Of a stretch of DNA of 64,000 nt, positions 44,959 to 53,916 are shown piece by piece (position 1 is the stretch's first letter; the number at the start of each line of letters is the position of its first letter). The notes under the pieces are model-generated. The model saw nothing but the letters and a program-made list of their open reading frames with translations. It had not been told where the DNA came from and searched no databases. Source of the stretch: Mariniradius saccharolyticus AK6 (GTDB lineage Bacteria > Bacteroidota > Bacteroidia > Cytophagales > Cyclobacteriaceae). The stretch is from contig NZ_AMZY02000020.1 in NCBI RefSeq assembly GCF_000330725.2, positions 1 through 64,000 on the forward strand, in the 5' to 3' direction. A program made the translations under genes and the position numbers.

Positions 44959-45259
44959 ATCCTCGGTGTTTTTTTGGTTAACGGTGCAAATTTGGCGGAT
45001 TCAAATGATTAGTTTTTATTTATATTTAAAATGAATATTATAAGTAAATATTTATATAAAAACCTGCAATCGAAGTTTGAATTTCCAAAACTCTTTGCAG
45101 CCCCTTGAGGACTCTTTTGACGAGCCTGTGGGGAACAAAAAAAGCCCGGGAAATCCCAGGCTTTCTCTTTTTTCACTTGCATTTGATCGATCCTATCCGT
45201 TCAGTACGGTCGAAGCACTCATACTTCGTACTTATAACTTCGTATTTCTAACTTCGCAC
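44959..45259. other. Intergenic stretch between fumC and icd
   Basis: It contains the upstream region of icd (AT-rich, 44990-45060) and the terminator of fumC at 45141-45164. No gene is seen. Confidence 0.5.
45141..45164 (-). terminator. Likely terminator of fumC
   Basis: AAAGCC-C-GGGA and TCCC-A-GGCTTT form an interrupted stem of 10 pairs (45141-45164), flanked by A-tracts that read as T-tracts on the minus strand. It lies about 95 bases beyond the fumC stop. Confidence 0.7.
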
Positions 45260-46660
45260 CTACTTCAAGCTTCCGATCATATCCTCAGGCCTGACCCAAG
45301 CGTCAAACTGCTCATTGGTCAATAGTCCCAAGGCCAAAGCTGCTTCGCGAAGGCTTGTGCCTTCCTTATGGGCTTTTTTGGCGATGGCAGCCGCATTTTC
45401 GTAGCCGATATGGGGATTGAGTGCAGTCACCAGCATCAGGGAGTTTTCCAGATGTCTTTTGATCATCGCGTGATTGGGCTCGATACCCACGGCGCAGTTG
45501 TCATTGAAGGAGACACAGGCATCCCCGATCAAGCGCGCCGACTGCAGGAAGTTGGCAATGATCATCGGCTTGAAGACATTGAGCTCAAAATGTCCATTGG
45601 AACCGCCGATGCCGATCGCTACGTCGTTGCCCATCACCTGTGCCGCGACCATAGTCATGGCTTCGATTTGTGTGGGATTCACTTTGCCCGGCATGATCGA
45701 TGATCCGGGTTCGTTTTCGGGGATCAATATTTCACCGATTCCGGACCTTGGACCAGAGGAAAGCATTCTGATATCGTTGGCGATTTTCATTAAGCTTACT
45801 GCCAATTGCTTGATGGCGCCGTGGGCTTCCACGATGGCATCATGGGCAGCCAGGGCTTCAAACTTGTTTGGTGCCGTGATGAATGGATGGCCGGAAAGCT
45901 CGGCAATCTTTTTGGCAACCAACTCGGAATATCCTTTCGGCGTGTTCAACCCAGTGCCTACCGCAGTACCGCCCAATGCCAACTCGGTCAGGTGTGGAAG
46001 TGCATTGCGCAGCGCCCTCAGGCCATGGTCCAATTGCGCGACATAGCCCGAAAACTCCTGCCCCAGGGTAAGGGGGGTCGCATCCATGAAGTGCGTACGG
46101 CCGATTTTGACCACGCCCATGAATTCTTCCGATTTGGCTTTTAGCGTGTTGCGTAGGAGTTCGACGCCCGGAATGGTCGTCTCCACCACCATCTTGTAGG
46201 CCGCAATGTGCATGGCTGTCGGGAAGGTATCGTTGGAGGATTGGGATTTGTTGACGTCGTCGTTGGGATGGATTTTCTTCTTTGCATCTTCCAAAGACCC
46301 CCCGAGAATCACATGTGCCCGATAGGCAATGACTTCGTTGGCGTTCATGTTGGATTGGGTTCCAGAACCTGTTTGCCAGATGACCAATGGAAACTGGTCG
46401 TCATGCTTGCCTGCGAGGATTTCGTCGCAGACTTGGGAAATGATTTTGGCCTTATCCTGTTCCAAAACCCCCAATTCGGCATTTGCCAAGGCGGCGGATT
46501 TTTTAAGAATCGCAAAAGCCCTCACGATCTCGATCGGCATGCGGTTCTTTTCACCACCAATTTTGAAATTGTTGATCGAGCGCTGTGTCTGTGCGCCCCA
46601 ATATTTGTCCGCGGGCACCTCAACAGGCCCCATGGTATCTTTTTCAATTCTGATGCTCAT
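45260..46660 (-). CDS. fumC: Class II fumarate hydratase
   Basis: A 466-residue TCA-cycle enzyme of the aspartase/fumarase superfamily, converting fumarate to malate without an iron-sulfur cluster. Signature [13 protein letters not shown] is near residue 318; the substrate segments [14 protein letters not shown] and [15 protein letters not shown] and [16 protein letters not shown] are all intact. Length is normal. It is followed by icd on the same strand, but with a terminator between them. Confidence 0.97.
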   Translation of the reverse strand: MSIRIEKDTMGPVEVPADKYWGAQTQRSINNFKIGGEKNRMPIEIVRAFAILKKSAALANAELGVLEQDKAKIISQVCDEILAGKHDDQFPLVIWQTGSGTQSNMNANEVIAYRAHVILGGSLEDAKKKIHPNDDVNKSQSSNDTFPTAMHIAAYKMVVETTIPGVELLRNTLKAKSEEFMGVVKIGRTHFMDATPLTLGQEFSGYVAQLDHGLRALRNALPHLTELALGGTAVGTGLNTPKGYSELVAKKIAELSGHPFITAPNKFEALAAHDAIVEAHGAIKQLAVSLMKIANDIRMLSSGPRSGIGEILIPENEPGSSIMPGKVNPTQIEAMTMVAAQVMGNDVAIGIGGSNGHFELNVFKPMIIANFLQSARLIGDACVSFNDNCAVGIEPNHAMIKRHLENSLMLVTALNPHIGYENAAAIAKKAHKEGTSLREAALALGLLTNEQFDAWVRPEDMIGSLK

Positions 46661-46806
46661 ATTTAGGGATGGTTATTTTCGGCCGCTAAAATAGTGTTTC
46701 AGGGGCACAATGCATAGGGATTTCGGAGCAAAGCCACTGTGGCAAATCTCCCAGTGAGTGAAGTAATCATAGGTTGAATTCAGCCTTTTTGAAAATGGTC
46801 GATGCA

Positions 46807-48159
46807 CTAGGCCCCAGGCAGCGAAATCCCTTTCACCCGTCGATAAAGGGATAATGCATGCTTATCCGTCATGCCGGATACAAAATCGATCAAGCTCCGC
46901 AAAAGTGGATAGGGGTTGATGTCTTCTCCCCAACCCTCCATGGGGAAGGTCTCGGGCAACAGCCGCAAGATACTTTTGTCCTGTCCAGAAAAATGTTCCG
47001 TCCTATAAAAGCGATGGTAAAGCGCCCTTGCAAAAACCTCCAACAAGCCTTCCAAAACTTGAAACCCAGCGGCCTCCTTTTCCAAAACAGGTTTGGAGCG
47101 GTAGATTTTTTTCACCGAAACTGCTGAAATGTTTGCCAATGCCGCCGCCGATGGGATGATATCTGTCAGCGCTTGGTCAAAAGTGCCGGAGAGGATTTCT
47201 ACTTCTTTTTCCTTGAAAACCTCCACGCATTCCACTACCAACTGGCGAATGGACATCGCACGCAAAATGCCCAATTTTTGGCTTTGGCTGGGGTAGGTGT
47301 TCAACTTTTCTGGTTTGAACTGGCCTCCCAAGATCGGGGCCAATAGGGAAACGGCCTCCTCCAGTTGCAAAAGTCCTAAGGTGCAGCCATCCTCCAAATC
47401 GATGATGCTATAGCAGATATCGTCCGCCGCCTCCACCAAAAATGCCAGCGGATGCCGAAGGTAGCAGTCTTCGGCGACCGCAGGTATACCGAGTGCCACT
47501 GCCAGCTCGGCATATTCTTGCTTTTGGTTGGCAAAGAAGCCGTATTTCTTTTGGCTGCGCCGGGACTTGTCCCGCTGATCCACCAGACTTGGGCGGGGAT
47601 ACTTGGTAAAGGCAGCTAACGTAGCCGCTGAGAGCTTCAGTCCCGCTACTTTGGAAAGCAGCATGCGAAATCCCTGCGCATTTCCCTCAAACTGACACAA
47701 ATCCTGCCATTCGGCCTTTTCGACCAGTTCCTGCCAAACTTTTCCATGGGGATGGAATTTGAAGAAATCCGAGATCGCCTCTTCGCCGGCATGACCAAAG
47801 GGAGGATTGCCTATGTCGTGCGTCAAAGCCGCTGCGGAAACAATGGCCCCGATGTCCGAGGCGGCGATTCCATGTTGGCTGAGATGGGGATATTTCTCGA
47901 GCAAAAAGTCACCCACTGCCTTGCCCAAGGACCTGCCGACACTGGATACCTCCAAACTATGGGTCAAACGCGTATGGACGAAATCATGCTCGGGGAGCGG
48001 GAATACTTGGGTCTTGTCCTGTAGGTTTCTGAAAGGAGCCGAAAAAATGATCCTGTCATAATCAATTTCAAACTCCGTTCGGGAGGATTCCCCCGAGATG
48101 GCCGCGGATTTTCCGGCTTTTAGCCGGTCTGCTGCCAATAACTTTTCCCATTGCATCAT
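46807..48159 (-). CDS. dgt: Deoxyguanosinetriphosphate triphosphohydrolase
   Basis: About 450 residues. It cleaves dGTP to deoxyguanosine and triphosphate. HD-domain ligands are seen in HTRLTHSLEVSSVGR (about 63-77) and ALTHDIGNPPFGHAGE (about 113-128), with later conserved ADDICYSIIDLEDG. The start is one of two adjacent ATGs at 48159 and 48156; a TATTTTTG box (48170-48163, minus) ends three or six bases before them. It is divergent from the DUF4382 gene with only 27 bases between the start codons. Confidence 0.93.
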   Translation of the reverse strand: MMQWEKLLAADRLKAGKSAAISGESSRTEFEIDYDRIIFSAPFRNLQDKTQVFPLPEHDFVHTRLTHSLEVSSVGRSLGKAVGDFLLEKYPHLSQHGIAASDIGAIVSAAALTHDIGNPPFGHAGEEAISDFFKFHPHGKVWQELVEKAEWQDLCQFEGNAQGFRMLLSKVAGLKLSAATLAAFTKYPRPSLVDQRDKSRRSQKKYGFFANQKQEYAELAVALGIPAVAEDCYLRHPLAFLVEAADDICYSIIDLEDGCTLGLLQLEEAVSLLAPILGGQFKPEKLNTYPSQSQKLGILRAMSIRQLVVECVEVFKEKEVEILSGTFDQALTDIIPSAAALANISAVSVKKIYRSKPVLEKEAAGFQVLEGLLEVFARALYHRFYRTEHFSGQDKSILRLLPETFPMEGWGEDINPYPLLRSLIDFVSGMTDKHALSLYRRVKGISLPGA

Positions 48160-48162
48160 GGC

Positions 48163-48179
48163 CAAAAATAGTAATTTTA
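48163..48179. promoter_or_regulatory. Back-to-back -7 boxes between dgt and the DUF4382 gene
   Basis: Minus strand: TATTTTTG (48170-48163). Plus strand: TAATTTTA (48172-48179), with a TTG at 48151-48153, 18 bases upstream, as a -33 candidate inside the dgt start region. Both boxes fit in the 27-base spacer between start codons. Confidence 0.45.
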
Positions 48180-48186
48180 CCCCGTC

Positions 48187-48984
48187 ATGAAGTACTCCTA
48201 TTTGTTAATTCCGGCCTTTTTGCTCTTGATAGCCTGCACGGCGGATTCAGAGCGTACGACGGCGCTGGCCAATATTTTCTTGGTGGATGCACCGGCGGAT
48301 TTTGACGAAGTATGGGTAGAAGTGCTCGGCGTGGAGGTAGAAGGACCCGGGACGCGGGGACAGGACAACTCAGATCCGGTTTTTTTCCCCAATATCCTTC
48401 CCAACAAGAAGGTCAATCTGATGGCGCTTTTGGCCGACAATACTTTTCTGGTCGGACGCGGAGAATTGCAAGTCGGAAATATCACGAAGCTAAGACTTCA
48501 GCTGGGAGAGACAAACTATGTCGTCATCAAAGGCAAGGAGTACCCTTTGGTATTTGCATCAGAAGGGGATCAAAATCCAGAGATAGCGGTGCGCATTCCC
48601 CTTGAGGCCGCGTTTTCCCACGACATTTTTATGGACCTGGAGGTTTTCAAATCCATTAGCCTGCTGCAAAATCCGGATTCGGTCTTTGTTTTTGACCCTC
48701 AGTTACGCGCATTTGATTCTTCCACCACCGGCCAAATCACTGGCAGTATCCGCCCAAGCGGTGAAGGGGCTGTCATTTATGCAATAAAAGCCACCGATAC
48801 GGTGGCGGTCAGTGGTGTGGAGAAATCCTCAGGGAAATTCACCGTCCGGGGCTTGTTGGGATTGCATACGCTTTCAATCGTTCCTTTCAACTCCAAGTAT
48901 TTGCCAGAGATCCGGAATGGCGTGGAGGTGAAAGCCAGAACAAGCACCCGACTCGAACCCATCACTTTGCGAGCCCGGCCATGA
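48187..48984 (+). CDS. DUF4382 family lipoprotein
   Basis: A 265-residue protein with a lipobox (LLLIAC, Cys 17). The DUF4382 pattern is clear: NIFLVDAPADFDEVWVEVLGVEV at the start, a conserved KVNLMALL, LRLQLG and a middle Ig-like sandwich to about residue 175. A carboxypeptidase-like beta-sandwich (TGQITGSIRPSGEGAVIYA) makes up the C-terminus. The function is unknown; family members often bind or decorate the cell surface. The stop overlaps the ribD start by four bases (ATGA). Confidence 0.85.
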   Translation: MKYSYLLIPAFLLLIACTADSERTTALANIFLVDAPADFDEVWVEVLGVEVEGPGTRGQDNSDPVFFPNILPNKKVNLMALLADNTFLVGRGELQVGNITKLRLQLGETNYVVIKGKEYPLVFASEGDQNPEIAVRIPLEAAFSHDIFMDLEVFKSISLLQNPDSVFVFDPQLRAFDSSTTGQITGSIRPSGEGAVIYAIKATDTVAVSGVEKSSGKFTVRGLLGLHTLSIVPFNSKYLPEIRNGVEVKARTSTRLEPITLRARP

Positions 48985-50018
48985 TCGGAATGTCTCTCGA
49001 CGAAATGTACATGCGCAGGGCCATTGAATTGGCCCAGCAAGGACTCGGTAGCGTCAGCCCCAATCCCATGGTCGGCTGTGTGATCGTACACGGTGACACC
49101 GTCATCGGCGAAGGCTATCATGAGAAATATGGAGGTCCACATGCCGAACCCAATGCAGTCGCGGCGGTCAAAAATCAGGATTTGCTTTCGGAATCTACGG
49201 TTTATGTCACCTTGGAGCCATGTGCCCATTGGGGAAAAACACCCCCATGCGCCAATCTTTTGGTAGAGAAGAAAGTCAAAAAAGTCATAATCGGGGCATT
49301 GGATACAAATCCACTCGTCGCCGGAAAAGGAATCCAGATTCTCCGGGCAGCAGGGATAGAAGTCGTTTCAGGTATTTTGGAACAAGAGGTCCGTTTCCAA
49401 AACCGCAGGTTTTTCTGTTTCATGGAAAAGAAACGACCCTACATCATCCTCAAATGGGCCCAAACTGCAGACGGCTTTATCGCAAGGGAAAATTTTGATT
49501 CCAAATGGATCAGTAATTCGCTCAGCCGTCAGTTGGTGCACCGCTGGCGTGCGGAGGAGGACGGCATCATGGTTGCTACCAATACCGCCCGATACGACGA
49601 CCCGCAGCTCAATGTCCGCGATTGGGCCGGCCGAAATCCGACTAGGATCGTATTGGATAAACACCGTGCCCTGGACGAAAAACTGAATCTGTTCGACCAA
49701 AGCCAAGCCACGATTTGCTACACCGGAGACTATTCCGAAAAGCGGGAAAACTTGGAATTCGTGGCTTTGGGTGAAAGATTTGAACTGGGAGCCGTCTTGA
49801 AAGATCTCTACGGTAGAAGAATCCAGAGCATCATTGTCGAGGGAGGGGCCAAGCTGCTTCAAAGTTTCATTGACCAGAACCTTTGGGACGAAGCAAGGGT
49901 TTTTAGATCGGATACGGTTTTTGGAGAAGGGATTGAGGCGCCACTCTTGATTGGAAAAATTGAACACGAAACAATAATCGGAAACGACAAGCTTACAATT
50001 TATTTCAGAAATCAATAA
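48981..50018 (+). CDS. ribD: Bifunctional riboflavin deaminase-reductase RibD
   Basis: A 345-residue two-domain enzyme. The deaminase domain (1-145) carries HAEPNAV and PCAHWGKTPPC, which bind zinc. The reductase domain (about 150-345) begins PYIILKWAQTADG and contains a conserved VEGGAKLLQSF. Together they carry out the second and third steps of riboflavin synthesis. It overlaps the DUF4382 gene by four bases and precedes msrC-like by two bases. A second ATG three codons downstream is also possible. Confidence 0.95.
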   Translation: MIGMSLDEMYMRRAIELAQQGLGSVSPNPMVGCVIVHGDTVIGEGYHEKYGGPHAEPNAVAAVKNQDLLSESTVYVTLEPCAHWGKTPPCANLLVEKKVKKVIIGALDTNPLVAGKGIQILRAAGIEVVSGILEQEVRFQNRRFFCFMEKKRPYIILKWAQTADGFIARENFDSKWISNSLSRQLVHRWRAEEDGIMVATNTARYDDPQLNVRDWAGRNPTRIVLDKHRALDEKLNLFDQSQATICYTGDYSEKRENLEFVALGERFELGAVLKDLYGRRIQSIIVEGGAKLLQSFIDQNLWDEARVFRSDTVFGEGIEAPLLIGKIEHETIIGNDKLTIYFRNQ

Positions 50019-50020
50019 CC

Positions 50021-50503
50021 ATGGCAGAATCACTCTACATCCCTACGGCAGCCTCCAAAGCCGAGAAATATGAAGCCATATTGCCCCAAGTGGAAGCCTT
50101 GATCCAGGGCGAATCCGATACTTATGCTAACCTGGCCAATGTGGCTGCCGTGCTCAAAGAGGCTTTTGGCTTTTTCTGGGTGGGTTTTTACCTGGTCAAG
50201 GGCGAGCAACTCGTTTTGGGACCTTTCCAGGGACCATTGGCGTGCACACGGATAGGATTTGGAAAAGGTGTCTGCGGTACGGCTTGGAAGGAAGCCAAAA
50301 CACATTTGGTGCCCGACGTGGAGGCTTTTCCGGGGCACATCGCCTGTAGCTCGGCATCCAAGTCCGAAATCGTCGTGCCCGGATTCAGGGAGGGGAAAGT
50401 CTGGATTGTGCTTGATGTAGACAGCGACCGTTTGGATGATTTCGACCAAGACGATGTAGCTTACTTGGAACAATTGATGGCAATTGTGGATTCTCAAGCT
50501 TAA
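50021..50503 (+). CDS. msrC: Free methionine-(R)-sulfoxide reductase (GAF family)
   Basis: A 160-residue GAF-domain protein. The three catalytic/resolving cysteines are C75 (GPLACTRI), C85 (GKGVCGTAW) and C109 (GHIACSS), the hallmark of fRMsr. It reduces free methionine-R-sulfoxide using thioredoxin. It starts two bases after ribD and should be in its operon. Confidence 0.93.
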   Translation: MAESLYIPTAASKAEKYEAILPQVEALIQGESDTYANLANVAAVLKEAFGFFWVGFYLVKGEQLVLGPFQGPLACTRIGFGKGVCGTAWKEAKTHLVPDVEAFPGHIACSSASKSEIVVPGFREGKVWIVLDVDSDRLDDFDQDDVAYLEQLMAIVDSQA

Positions 50504-50644
50504 TCGGAAAAGTTTAATGAATCATCAAGTGACCTTTTTCATCGTTTGTCACTGATTGATCACGATAAATTTCTCTTTTTTAATCTTTCATTTACAAAAA
50601 CCAGATTTTATCCGAACTTAGATACTTATCAAATTGGTATCGAG

Positions 50645-51448
50645 ATGAGAAGATTTCATCCACTCGAGTGGGAGGACTTGCCTTGGTTCCCAAAAAGTTG
50701 GCGGGACTATGGGACCGACTATCTCCAATTTATCGCCACCAAGTTTGATATTTATAAGCCGATCCTTCCGATCTTAAAGCGGGGAATTTCCGCAAGCGGA
50801 AAGGCTGAATGGATTGATTTGGCTTCAGGGGGAGGCGGTGGTTTGATCAATTTGGGTAAAAAACTGAAGGAAGAAATGCCCAACGTAAAAATTACGCTGA
50901 CCGATTTTTACCCGAATATCCAGGCTTTTGAAAAAACGGTGGCCATAGACCCAGAATTGTTTCGCTACGAACAGGTACCAACAGATGCCAAATCAGCCCC
51001 CGCAAATCTCCAAGGCAAGTTCAGGACCTTGTTTGGGGCCTTCCACCATTTTAGACCTGTAGATGCGCAAATGATTCTCCAAAATGCCGTCGACACCCGT
51101 TCTCCGATTGCCATTTTTGAACCAGTGGGGAAAAATGCGGGCAGCATTTTCTCGATGCTTTTTGTCATCCCCAATGTCCTGATCTTTACCCTTTTTATGC
51201 GACCCGTACGCTGGAATGTGATCCCGTTTATCTACCTGCTGCCCTTGGTTCCTTTGTATATCCTTTGGGACGGTATCGCCTCGATCATTCGGGTTTATTC
51301 AGAAAAAGAAATGCGGGGTATAGTCACAAGGCTGAAAAACCAACACGAATTTGATTGGGAAATCGGACATGTCAAAAACGGCCCGATGCCGATCCACTAT
51401 CTTCTCGGTCTTCCAAAAAACGATAAAGAGGAAAAAAAATCGGGTTAG
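50645..51448 (+). CDS. Class I SAM-dependent methyltransferase-like protein
   Basis: About 267 residues from MRRFHPLEWEDLPWFP. A Rossmann-type motif I (WIDLASGGGGGLINLGKKL, near residue 54) and an acidic motif LTDFYPN follow. Residues about 180-235 are strongly hydrophobic (SIFSMLFVIPNVLIFTLFMRP, VIPFIYLLPLVPLYILW), so the protein may be membrane-bound, which is unusual for this fold. Substrate unknown. The frame is open from 50546, but the ATG at 50645 places motif I at the usual distance. Confidence 0.8.
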   Translation: MRRFHPLEWEDLPWFPKSWRDYGTDYLQFIATKFDIYKPILPILKRGISASGKAEWIDLASGGGGGLINLGKKLKEEMPNVKITLTDFYPNIQAFEKTVAIDPELFRYEQVPTDAKSAPANLQGKFRTLFGAFHHFRPVDAQMILQNAVDTRSPIAIFEPVGKNAGSIFSMLFVIPNVLIFTLFMRPVRWNVIPFIYLLPLVPLYILWDGIASIIRVYSEKEMRGIVTRLKNQHEFDWEIGHVKNGPMPIHYLLGLPKNDKEEKKSG

Positions 51449-51532
51449 CCCAAGCGGATTCCGTGACTTATCAATTCAATCGGACTACGACTCAATTTTC
51501 AAATTCCTGATCTCCCAATTTTCGAATCCCCC

Positions 51533-52105
51533 TTATTTCACTTCCCACTTTTCGATATACTTTGGCTCAAAGGCCAGCATTTTGTCGAGTAGCGAAGCGG
51601 GATCTTCATCTACGATCAAAAGGTCCATTTGGGCTTGGTGCAAAAAACCTTCCCGGCAGGCATGGGAAAGGAAATCAAGGAGCTTGTCATAATATCCATG
51701 GAGATTATACAGTGCGAGCGGCTTTTGGATATAGGCGAGTTGGTTGAGGGTCATGATTTCGAATAGCTCCTCAAAAGTGCCTATCCCGCCCGGCATTGCG
51801 ATAAAACCGTCGCCTTTTTCGGCCATCAGCCATTTCCGGTCACGCATGGTTTCGACTACGGTAAGTTCAGTGAGTTCCCGATGGGCGACTTCGATGTCTA
51901 CGAGTTTTTGGGGGATGACGCCATACACTTCTTTGCCGGCGGCGAGCAGGGCGTCAGCAATCACACCCATCAAGCCGACATTCCCCGCGCCATAGACAAG
52001 TGCCAAGTCGCGCTTTGCCATTTCATTGGCCAAAGCCAAGACACCCTCGGCGTAGGCGGGATTTTTTCCTTTATTGGAACCGCAGTAGACAGTGATTTTT
52101 TTCAT
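51533..52105 (-). CDS. LOG family protein (TIGR00730)
   Basis: A 190-residue Rossmann-fold protein with the family motif PGGIGTFEELFE (near 105) and RKWLMAEKGDGFIAM. Family members hydrolyse nucleotide monophosphates (cytokinin riboside 5'-monophosphate phosphoribohydrolase) or bind nucleotides. It is divergent from rdgB. Confidence 0.93.
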   Translation of the reverse strand: MKKITVYCGSNKGKNPAYAEGVLALANEMAKRDLALVYGAGNVGLMGVIADALLAAGKEVYGVIPQKLVDIEVAHRELTELTVVETMRDRKWLMAEKGDGFIAMPGGIGTFEELFEIMTLNQLAYIQKPLALYNLHGYYDKLLDFLSHACREGFLHQAQMDLLIVDEDPASLLDKMLAFEPKYIEKWEVK

Positions 52106-52188
52106 GGACTTCGATTTTTGATTTTCAAAAATACATCATTCCTTCGGACGGCCTCCCAATTGGAGGATTTCTGTCTAATTTTACCGCC

Positions 52189-52758
52189 ATGAAAATCTGC
52201 TTCGCCACAAACAACACCAAGAAAATCGCCGAAGTGAAAGCCGCCTTGGGCCCTGACTTCGACATCGTCTCGCTCGAGGCTATCGGCTGTCGGGAAGAGC
52301 TTCCTGAGACCGGCAATACGCTCGAAGCCAATGCTTTTCAAAAAGCCCGTTATGTCAAGGACCACTATGGCGTGGATTGCTTTGCCGATGATACGGGCTT
52401 GGAAGTAGATGCTTTAGCTGGGGCGCCGGGGGTTTATTCGGGTAGATTTGCAGGTGAACCACGCAGCGACGAGCGGAATATTTCCCTTTTGCTTGAAAAA
52501 ATGAAAGGACAAACGAACCGTGCGGCCCGTTTCAAGACGGTGATTGCCCTGATTTTGGATGGGAAGGAATATGCGTTTGTCGGTGAAGCGCAAGGGGAAA
52601 TCCTGCAGGAAAGGATCGGCACGGGAGGCTTTGGATATGATCCTGTCTTTCGCCCAAGGGGATTTGAAAAAACCTTTGCGGAGCTGAGCATGGAAGAAAA
52701 AAACGCCATCAGTCACCGAGGCAAGGCCGTCAAGGCCTTGGCTGACTTTCTGAAATAA
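52189..52758 (+). CDS. rdgB: XTP/dITP diphosphatase (RdgB/HAM1)
   Basis: A 189-residue enzyme that removes non-canonical purine nucleotides. Signature parts: TNNTKKIAEV (substrate), FADDTGLEVDAL (metal), TGGFGYDPVF and SHRGKAV. A TAATTTTA box (52176-52183) lies five bases upstream of the ATG. The uridine kinase gene follows at 19 bases. Confidence 0.96.
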   Translation: MKICFATNNTKKIAEVKAALGPDFDIVSLEAIGCREELPETGNTLEANAFQKARYVKDHYGVDCFADDTGLEVDALAGAPGVYSGRFAGEPRSDERNISLLLEKMKGQTNRAARFKTVIALILDGKEYAFVGEAQGEILQERIGTGGFGYDPVFRPRGFEKTFAELSMEEKNAISHRGKAVKALADFLK

Positions 52759-52763
52759 TTCCG

Positions 52764-52771
52764 TATTTTTG
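52764..52771 (+). promoter_or_regulatory. TAnnTTTG box of the uridine kinase gene
   Basis: TATTTTTG (52764-52771) is separated from the ATG at 52778 by six bases. The best -33 candidate (TTG at 52738) is 23 bases upstream, at the long end. Confidence 0.45.
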
Positions 52772-52777
52772 ACCCCC

Positions 52778-53404
52778 ATGAAAAAACCGTTTATTGTCGG
52801 TATCACGGGTGGTAGTGCCTCTGGCAAGACCTTATTTTTGGATAAATTGCTGCATGCCTTTGGCCCTGGCGAGGTATGTCTTATTTCCCAGGACAACTAC
52901 TACAAGCCCCGCCACCTGCAGCCGGTCGATGACATGGGTATCCACAATTTTGATACGCCGGGCTCCATTGATTTCGCCCAATACGCCGAGGATATCCGTA
53001 AAATCCAAAACGGAGAGACAGTTTACAGACAAGAATACACCTTCAACAATCCCAACAAAAAACCAAAAATCCTTGAATTCGCACCTGCGCCGGTCGTTGT
53101 GGTCGAAGGTATTTTTGTGCTCTACTATCCCGAATTGGCTGATTTGCTGGATTTAAAAATCTTTATCGATGCCAAGGAATACATCAAGCTAAAGCGGAGG
53201 ATCGTGCGGGACAAGGTCGAGCGGGGCTATGACCTTGACGACGTACTCTACCGGTATGAGATGCACGTGATGCCGACCTACGAGAAGTATATTGAGCCAT
53301 TCAAGAGCGATGCCGACCTCATTGTGACCAACAATCGGAATTTTGACAAAGCCTTAGATGTCATCCGAACTTACCTGCGGGCTAAAACTAAGGTTTCACT
53401 TTGA
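52778..53404 (+). CDS. udk: Uridine kinase
   Basis: About 208 residues from the ATG at 52778; a TTG three codons upstream is less likely. The Walker A motif GGSASGKT (about 9-16), the substrate segment SQDNYYK and NFDTPGSIDF, and a lid with RRIVRDKVERGYD are all present. It phosphorylates uridine and cytidine in nucleotide salvage. It probably shares a transcript with rdgB while also having its own box. Confidence 0.94.
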   Translation: MKKPFIVGITGGSASGKTLFLDKLLHAFGPGEVCLISQDNYYKPRHLQPVDDMGIHNFDTPGSIDFAQYAEDIRKIQNGETVYRQEYTFNNPNKKPKILEFAPAPVVVVEGIFVLYYPELADLLDLKIFIDAKEYIKLKRRIVRDKVERGYDLDDVLYRYEMHVMPTYEKYIEPFKSDADLIVTNNRNFDKALDVIRTYLRAKTKVSL

Positions 53405-53439
53405 TTTTCACTCCCTTTGCATAATTCCTACTTTTCCCT

Positions 53440-53467
53440 TTGGAAATCACATTTCTTTCTATATTTG
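53440..53467 (+). promoter_or_regulatory. Promoter of the small exported protein before secDF
   Basis: TTTG (53440-53443), 16 bases, then TATATTTG (53460-53467), followed by six bases to the ATG at 53474. Confidence 0.55.
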
Positions 53468-53473
53468 CGTCCC

Positions 53474-53839
53474 ATGACCAAAACGAAGAACCATACCAAT
53501 CTGTGGAAACAAAGACTGAGCCTGCTGCTCGTGTTTGTTTTTTGCCTTTTGGTATCGGCGTCTGAGTATTTTCCCTTAGAAAGTAAGCAATTCGACGGCA
53601 CCGAACAGACTGATAAATCCGCACAGGATTCTTCTTCGGGAAACGAAACCTACCTCAACGTCGCTGTAGACGCGGTTGTGCCCTTTGCCGCGGGTCTTGC
53701 TTCACAGGTTTTTCACCTGATTTACGAATATGTCAGTTTTGAACCGCCAGTCCGGTCAGGTCATTCGGTCTCTGCCCCTTTGAATTATCCTTTTTGGGAA
53801 ATATTGCTCGAGCGCATCATCTCTCCCAATGCTCCCTGA
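53474..53839 (+). CDS. Small exported or membrane protein upstream of secDF
   Basis: About 121 residues. An N-terminal hydrophobic segment (SLLLVFVFCLLVSA, about 15-28) is a signal or anchor. The rest is short and soluble, with an amphipathic segment VVPFAAGLASQVFHLIYEY. No known family is recognised. It sits 77 bases before secDF on the same strand, so a link to protein export is possible but unsupported. The longer frame from 53417 is rejected because the promoter box falls inside it. Confidence 0.65.
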   Translation: MTKTKNHTNLWKQRLSLLLVFVFCLLVSASEYFPLESKQFDGTEQTDKSAQDSSSGNETYLNVAVDAVVPFAAGLASQVFHLIYEYVSFEPPVRSGHSVSAPLNYPFWEILLERIISPNAP

Positions 53840-53916
53840 TTCGTTTTTTTAACTCATCCACTTGATCCCTTTGGGATTACAATCCAATTCGTAACTAAAA
53901 CAAATCAACAATCAAT

